A DNA stretch of 64,000 nt from positions 46,773,254 to 46,837,253 of the forward strand of contig CM030364.1 in assembly GCA_017893485.1 (NCBI GenBank). The letters run 5' to 3'. The DNA is from Hemerocallis citrina. Its lineage: Eukaryota; Streptophyta; Magnoliopsida; Asparagales; Asphodelaceae. How positions within the stretch are numbered: the stretch's first letter is position 1; each line of letters starts with the position of its first letter. This document shows positions 57,521 to 64,000 of the stretch, one piece after another. The notes beneath the pieces are model-generated. The model did not search any database and was not told where the DNA came from. It saw only the letters and a program-made list of their open reading frames with translations. Both the position numbers and the translations under genes were made by a program.

Positions 57521-58210
57521 ATGTTAGAACATCATAGAGTCACAGAGTCTGCATCCACATTTTCATTCTGCATTCATGATTTGCATAAAGAAATTTTCAA
57601 GGAAATTAATGAGAATAATTTTAACTACACGTTAATAACAGATACAAGAAGGAAATTTAAAACTCTTGATGTTGGTGACGAAGTGATAGTTCGGATTCAT
57701 CCGGAACGGTTTTCATCTGGATCCGTTAAGAACATGAACATACGTATTGCATGCCCATTTAAGATTCTACATACAATCAATAATAATACCTATGTCGTTG
57801 ACCTTCCTGAAGATTTTGGCATAAGTAAAACTTTCAATATTGAGGATCTAGTACTTTATGAAGGCTTAAAATTCAACCCTAGAAATTTTTTTATAGATGA
57901 ACCTACCCTGCAGTCTAATGATGAGATTCCCACATTTACCCCTCTACCTGATACTATTCACCAACTGACAGAAAAATTGAATAATATTTTAGATGATCAG
58001 ATAATCTCTATAAGAGATGGTGGTATGCACAAGTATTTGGTGAGGTGGAAGAACAAGCCGAAATTGGATGACACTTGCAGTGATCGTAAGGGGCTCCCGC
58101 AACTGGATCCAGATCTTTTGGAGCACCATGACAGGATCACTTGTTTTGACTCGACTGGGTCGAAATCTCTCTCACCCGGAGATAATGATAAGGACATCAA
58201 TTCTATATAA
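57521..58210 (+). pseudogene. Integrase C-terminus and chromodomain-like tail
   Basis: A 229-codon open frame whose first dozen residues may be junction sequence. It has the plant chromovirus integrase C-terminal domain (IHDLHKEIFKEI, VGDEVIVRIHPERF, NNTYVVDLPEDFGIS, FNIEDLVLYEG), then a chromodomain-like MHKYLVRWKNKP. The chromodomain of such integrases steers insertion to heterochromatin. Without a catalytic core this product cannot integrate DNA. The stop codon lies inside the 3' LTR, 25 bp past its start. It could be translated only as a separate or fused product of unknown use. Confidence 0.75.
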
Positions 58211-59399
58211 TTTAGTATTTTATTTTAGTACCACATTTGTTTTTGGGCAATTATAGCCATATGTAATCTTTTTATTTTGCATTAGAATATTTTTTAGATT
58301 TTTAAAATCTTTTGAGATTTGTATCAAGATTTGTTTTGAGCCTATTTATAGGTCCTGGGATTAATGAAAAAGATATGCTATTTTTGATTAAAATTATTGT
58401 GTTGAGTTTTGCTCTTCATCTTCTCCTTTGTGTGATACAATTGAGATCCAACTTGTTAGGATTTGTGATAAATCCTAATACAATTTTAGGGTTAGTGATT
58501 AACTCTAAAATCTACCCCCACATTAAAATCTCCAAATAAAATCAACCCAAACCCTAATCCCCAATTCCAAAACCCTAATCTCCCTTCACTGTTCTCCTTC
58601 TTCCTCCTACCCCAATCCCGACCACAAAAAAAAACCCTAGCCCTCCTTCAGAACCCAGCCCCGATCCTCTTCCTCTTCCACCTCGCCTCGATCGAAACCC
58701 TAATCCGCCGCCTCTCTCACTTCAAACCTCGACATCGATCGTTCCCCAACTCCCGCAACCCACCTTCCAGTTTTCTCTCCCGACTTTACCTCCCCACCAC
58801 AACGACCTCCCTACCTCACCGCGACTGCAGCCAGCCGTGACCGCACCTCTCGTCGCTGTCTCACCCCGCGACCGCAGCGTAGCCGCCTGCCGTCAGCCCA
58901 GCACTTGCCCCAGTCCTCTGAAGCCACCCGTGGTTGCTGCTGCTCACAGCTGCAGTCCAACCTTGCCTTCTTGCAGTTGCTGTTGCTGCTATTGCTCTAC
59001 CTTTAATTGATGTGTTCAATCCGAGATCTACACTGCGTTCGTCGAATTCGGTATACTCTTTTCAGTTCTCAAATATTTTGTGTTATACTGCACTGTTATC
59101 TCTATTATATTATTCAATTTAACTGTCGGCCACAAACAATTGAGATTGAGTGTTCCACTTGCTTGATTAGAGTACGAATCAAGATTGAATCTTTTACTTG
59201 CTAAGAACACTTAGGAATTTAATTATTGATTGTTAAACTTGAATTATTAATTGGGATTGTTAAACGTGATTTAGTTCTTGAAAATCCATCACACCGATTA
59301 ACTGTTAAAAAATTCAAACTTTGATCCGCACTACGTGTTGGTAAAATTAATCCATTAAGAATCTTGGAAATTCTCTATTTTAGGGTTAGTTTTACATCA
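58186..59399 (+). repeat. 3' LTR of chromovirus derivative
   Basis: TGATAAGGACATC to TTTTACATCA, then the TSD CTTTC. Confidence 0.9.
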
Positions 59400-59479
59400 C
59401 TTTCGTTTAATCCGGAGGAAAATATAGGGAGATATAATATTCAACTGAAGAGAATTATAAGGAGTTACATATTCACTCA

Positions 59480-62400
59480 TGTCACGCCCCGCTTCCCAAA
59501 AATACGGAATACGAGCACGTAACATTGGTCTAGTTAATGACTAACATCACCCATAAGCTGTTTAACCGATCAACTCAACAATAACCAATACAGAACAATT
59601 GCACAGGCAATAATAATAATCTCATAAACAATAATACTTGGAATAAAGCAATAAGAATATCCAAATACAATAATAATCCAATATCTGGTAACAAATAATA
59701 ATAATATTCGAGTCATAAGCCCAAAACAATAAAATAACAATAGTTCAATAAAATAATAAGCAACTACAAAGCATTAAATCTTCAGAATCTCTGTCCTCCA
59801 ATTTCAGCAGGCAATTCTCCATCAACACCTGTAAACTCTTCATCTAAAAAGAGGTGAAAAATTGTCCTTAGAGCACGTCATGGACAGCAAGTAGAGAAAG
59901 CAGGGAACAATAGAATAACGGTATAATAATGAATTCAATGGATCTAGTAATCAATGACAAGGCACGATAGCAATAATATATATCATGGTAGTCGATGCAA
60001 CGATTCGGTATCAATAACACTTAGACAATAATCAATATCAATAGGAACAATGATGAACAAAATGCAATGTCAATGTGATGTAAACTCTTAAGTCTATTAT
60101 TCATTTTAATCCTAACTAATGTACGTACTACTGCATTCCATACTACAGGTTCGATGCATACAATCAATTTCGTTTTAGACTTAAGTGGAAGATTCTATAG
60201 AGCATGTACTCGGCAACGATAATCAATATTCACCTTTCGGTGCACGGTACGGTCATTGGCAACGACACAATACACAATAGATTGGGTTACCGTCGTAACC
60301 ATAATCACACGATAAAACAATAACCGGAACAATACGGTCATCGGCAACGATACAATACACGATAGATTGGGTTACCGTCGTAACCACAATCACACGATAA
60401 AATAATAGCCGGAACAATATTTAGGAAAACACGGGCCCCTCCTCCGAGTACAGTCACTACATCATCAACTACTCCAGTCAATCCCTTAAACCCCGGCTTA
60501 TTAATTATTCTATTAATGCAACAATACAATATGCAATTAAGAGACATGAGATGAACAATAGTATCAATAGGGAAACAATAAGAGGGTAATATGAAATAGG
60601 ACAATTAGAATAATGACAATAAGACATTAGGATCATGCAATGCAACATACACACATTAATTCATGTAATACAATGATATAGGAATAATTAATTCAAGAAA
60701 ATCTTAAAAATGTAATTCTTGAAATAAAAACACAGCTGTGGTAAAACGGGCATAATTTTTGCTACACCTCGGAATTCAGAAATTCAAGATGTTCTGAAAA
60801 CTAGAAAGATGAGGCTACAATTCTTGTTCAGAAAGTAATTTAATTTGAGATTGTTTACTGGTTCAAAAACAGCAGTCAAATTTCAGGCAGCAAGCATGAT
60901 ACAGTCTTTAGGGTATTTTTCATGTACATAAATTAATTAAACATGATGGGTATCGATTATTTAGTCAATAATTTGTATAATCAGCATGATGAGTGTCAAA
61001 ACATAATAAATAAAATTAGACCACATACATATACAAGTCTAATATCAATCAATCATCAAATGATCAAACAACATACAACCTAACAATTGTCTCTACAATA
61101 ATTTATTTGTATGACGTCTATATGAACACCCTATTATCAATTCCATATGCAATCATGAAAGATCCAAACTTTAGAGTCAAAAGTGGCATGATATCAAGAA
61201 TATTGGGGTTAGCTCGTGTAAACCCTTAATATACCCAACGAAGAGATGAACAATGGATAATACAATAACAAAGAGATCTACTTGCAAGAGTTTCAACAAA
61301 ACTTGAATTTGATACAATTAACAATTCAAGAGGATGGTGACTTGCCTGTTAGATGGTAAAAACGAATACCAAGAATAACGGGATAAGGATCCCGAAGCAA
61401 CGAACCCACGAACACACAATTAACACGAACACACGAATAGCACGTGCAAATCACGTGCACAAAAGACCCAAAGCAAAACAGCACACAAAGAGACAAAATA
61501 GCACAGTGCTCAGCCACGACAGCAAGCAAGGCCAGCGGCGGCGGCGTTGGCGACCAGAGGCGGCATCGACGGCGGAGCGCAACAGTGGCGACACTGGTGG
61601 TTCTGGTCAGTGATTGGACAGGGAAGAGCAGGGAAAGGTCGAAGCTGTTGGGCCCTGGCATTGTCAAACGAAGCCGAGGAGGGAGGAGACAGGGGGTTTC
61701 GGGGGTTTGCGGGGTTCTTGACTGGCGGCGCTAGGAGAGCGGCACCGGAGGGGGTGGCGACGGGGGTCGCCAGAATAGGGCCGGAGAAGATGACGAAGTG
61801 AGTTGGTTTTTTTTTGGCGGGAAACACTCAACGGAAGAGAGAGAACGGGAGGAGAAAGGAGTGAGGAGATAGAATAAGCGACTAGGGCTTCGAAATTGTG
61901 CAATTTTTAGGGTTTGTACTAGGGTTGTATTTATAGGGTACAGTTAGGGTATTGGGTTAGTGGTTTAGGGTTCAATAATAGCGGTTTTGGGTCAAGATCA
62001 AATCAAATTGGGTTTTAGGGTTCAATTAAGAGATAGATCAAAATCAATAAGGTTTAAATAAAAATACCCACAAATCAATAAAAACAAATCCACGAGATGT
62101 ATATAGCCGAACAAAAGATAAAATAGTTCATGAATGAAAATTTAAATCCAATTAAATAAATAATTAATACAAACGAATATAATATAAATTGGGCTTGAAA
62201 ATAAATTGGAATTCGCCAAGAAAATTAGAAGTACGAAAACAAAATAATTCGTTAAATGTACTTTAATTAAATAATCAAGGAATAACAATTAATAGTTATA
62301 ATTATAAAAATAATAAAATCATACAATAAAATAATTATTCGGGTTTAACAGTTTTTATTAAAATAATCCAATAATAATAATATATATGATTTGGGCCTAA

Positions 62401-62590
62401 ATATAATTAACCGGTAAATTAAGATTATAAAACAAGTTTAAAATACACCATCATTCAAAATAATATAATTTTTGATTGGAAAATATTTTAATAGAAAATC
62501 CCAAAACGAATTTAACACAAAATAAATTTATCAATAATCGAAATACAGAAAATATTCAGAAAATATGTATTTTCGGGAATGGGGATTACA
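59480..62590 (-). mobile_element. Tekay-type solo LTR (3.1 kb), minus strand
   Basis: Minus strand TGTAATCCCCATTCCCG (from 62590) to GGGGCGTGACA (59480), with a perfect TSD ACTCA (59475-59479 and 62591-62595). A minus-strand TATA box (TATAAATAC) lies at 61927-61935, followed by a Pro/Ala-coding GC-rich leader (61330-61830). An 85-bp tandem duplication lies at about 60250-60420. No internal domain is present, so it arose by LTR-LTR recombination. Confidence 0.88.
60250..60420. repeat. 85-bp tandem duplication in the solo LTR
   Basis: CGGTCATTGGCAACGA at 60250 and CGGTCATCGGCAACGA at 60335, followed by nearly identical GATTGGGTTACCGTCGTAAC words. Confidence 0.85.
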
Positions 62591-63033
62591 ACTCAATACA
62601 AGAAATTAAACTCACTCACCAAGAACTATCTCTCAAGCCTTGCAATGAAGAAAAATATCAATGAAGTACTTGACTTCTCATATTGGAGGTTATTACAATA
62701 AATAGAAGAAGAATAGAGAGATCCCTAAGTTAGTCTTGATATCTTAGTTGTCTGATATATTATGTAGAAGAAAGTTCTAAATAAGAGTCGTACGATCGGA
62801 CTTGGAGTTGAAGATTGGGCAGAAACGATCTCAAAGACCTAAACCCAAAATAATACAGGCGTGGTAGGCTGACCGCAACTCAACCAGTCTGGACCCGAGG
62901 GGTGTACAGTCAACTGTGCAATCCTATGTTTCTCTTACTGCTCTGTTTCCAACTTCTCTCTTCGACGCTTCGACATCCGTGCTTCGTCATTTCTTCTTGT
63001 AATTGAACGAGTATACAAGACATATTCCTAACA

Positions 63034-64000
63034 ACCTCAACCTTGGATTGCATACGAGTGCTATCAACACGTTGTGATTCATCATCTCTGAACTCTACTA
63101 ACCTTTACTTGCAAACATACTTGGAACGATAGTTTCTTCAGCTAGTTGAACAAATCTTCTACCCAATCTCACCGATCAGTATACCCTTTCAAGGGCACAT
63201 CTCATTAGGCATTAACACGGAGTTGCCAACCTTCGCACGAAGTTCACCTACCCTGAGGCACTCTCCACTTTTCGACGATATTTGAACGTCGTGGTCTCGC
63301 ATTGATGATGCTAGTTGCGGCAGACTAAATGAACTTGTAGGAATATCAGGAAAAGGAACAAAACCTGCGCAGGTATTTTGGATCTCCCAATGCTTGTAGA
63401 GATTGTATTTGCTTGGCACAACAACTCTCATACCTCTAATCACCTTACGACGACCATGAAAAATAGACAGAACTCCACCTTGAGCTGTGTACCTACAACC
63501 GCGTACTTCAAGAGTTCAAAATGAAATCAAATTCCATTTCAGTAGATGAATATGCAAGACTTCCCTTAGAGTGTACTTGTTTTCCCTTGACATCTCCAAC
63601 TCAACTGTTCCCTCACCTACTACTTTACAATTTTTTTCAGTTTCCGTTCTCATACAACGCCCTATAGTAAACTTAAAAGTAGAAAACAACTCCCTCCTGG
63701 AGCAAATATGAGTAGAACTTTCTTAGTCAAGAAATCAACCAGAATCCACTTTGAAAGAATTTGAAACACGAAGACACAAATCCCTTGATTCAGAAGGATA
63801 AACCACATTTGTAGTAGAATTGTCATTCTTGGCGCTCTTCTGCTTCTGCAATTTTCAACAGTCTTTCTTGATATGCCATGACCTCTTACTATGTCGACAA
63901 TGGATTGAATCCTTTTGCAATGCACTTAGACTTCCAATTGAAGGACATTCCACTACTAAACAACTTATAGGAGTAGACAATGATTTCTAGTCTCCTACCT
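63034..64000 (-). pseudogene. Copia (Tnt1-like) gag-protease remnant, runs off the right edge
   Basis: Next to the 3' LTR on the minus strand lies a PPT-like CCAAGGTTGAGGT (63034-63046). Upstream of it (63190-63480) is a stretch matching the region after the Copia protease (GGVLSIFHGRRKVIRGMRVV). At about 63840-63890 lies a zinc-knuckle remnant with HIKKDC as its end. Integrase, RT and RNase H should lie between protease and PPT, so about 3 kb are deleted. Frames are broken. The 5' part is outside the window. Confidence 0.65.

Larger units (their letters stand above)
54852..59399 (+). mobile_element. Chromovirus deletion derivative (gag plus integrase tail), 4.5 kb
   Basis: Two LTRs (54852-56056, 1,205 bp, and 58186-59399, 1,214 bp) end in TTACATCA. 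Perfect TSD CTTTC (54847-54851 and 59400-59404), PBS for initiator tRNA-Met, an open gag and an open integrase C-terminus. Protease, RT, RNase H and the integrase core are absent. It cannot replicate alone but keeps all signals for mobilisation by a full relative. Confidence 0.9.
54657..63033 (-). mobile_element. Copia 3' LTR, minus strand, split by two insertions
   Basis: Minus strand: TGTTAGGAATATGTC at 63033 to CATCCCAACA at 54657. Its pieces are 62591-63033, 59405-59479 and 54657-54851, together about 715 bp, near the 750 bp of the related solo LTR. The tail words TTCCCCGTGTGTTTGTATTG and TAGATCTATTTG match the solo LTR tail. The gaps are the chromovirus derivative (TSD CTTTC) and the Tekay-type solo LTR (TSD ACTCA). 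Confidence 0.8.

Noticed and set aside
61326..61827. ORFs in the GC-rich part of the Tekay solo LTR
   Set aside because: Located in an LTR leader, with several overlapping frames and no domain.

Overview
This is a repeat-dense stretch of nuclear DNA from a flowering plant. The evidence is the set of plant-specific LTR-retrotransposon lineages (Athila, Tat/Retand, Tekay-type chromovirus, Tnt1-like Copia), an endogenous pararetrovirus remnant, Helitrons and TTA/TAA-flanked MITEs. A eudicot is plausible, but the species cannot be told from the sequence. No intact host gene is visible. The window is a palimpsest of nested insertions, most of which can be delimited exactly by LTR ends, target-site duplications (TSDs), primer-binding sites (PBSs) and polypurine tracts (PPTs).

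Layout. 1-12309: a Tekay-type LTR (left end outside the window) split by a complete Athila element (1311-11930, two 1,747-bp LTRs, TSD GCAGT). 12310-13063: a second Tekay LTR fragment. 13216-16489: TA microsatellite with an embedded MITE, CT-rich and tandemly duplicated low-complexity DNA, then an 835-bp MITE with arrays of 21-bp palindromes. 16527-21620: gene debris, namely five in-phase exon-like blocks, three exons of a CNOT9/RCD1-like gene on the minus strand, and a tandem duplication. 22021-29006: a Helitron 3' end, a truncated minus-strand Tekay LTR, a decayed Tekay pol and a 3,149-bp Tekay LTR. 29007-31640: endogenous caulimovirid remnant, minus strand. 31782-44725: a full-length Tat-lineage element on the minus strand (LTRs of 758 bp, TSD GTTTT). 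It carries a four-exon antisense gene with its own TATA box and polyadenylation signal, plus an 88-bp satellite-like array.

44830-50330: three TTA/TAA-flanked MITE-type elements, hosting two related mini-Helitrons and four short fold-back elements in TA repeats. 50331-51342: GC-richer, promoter-like DNA and a possible first exon of an unidentified host gene. 51343-54555: a decayed Copia pol between inverted LTRs, with a solo Copia LTR inside. 54657-63033: one Copia LTR on the minus strand broken by two later insertions, a 4.5-kb gag-only chromovirus derivative (TSD CTTTC) and a 3.1-kb Tekay-type solo LTR (TSD ACTCA). Copia gag-protease remnants run off the right edge.

The most unusual signals are: (1) six-copy arrays of GTCGAC-centred palindromes, arranged as three pairs, in the LTRs of three unrelated retrotransposon lineages; (2) arrays of 21-bp palindromes inside two MITEs, each element with its own palindrome sequence; (3) several unrelated fold-back elements with the same GGG(A/T)AA ends, all in TA microsatellites; (4) the spliced antisense gene of the Tat element. 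All coordinates and similarities were read by eye, and no database search was made.
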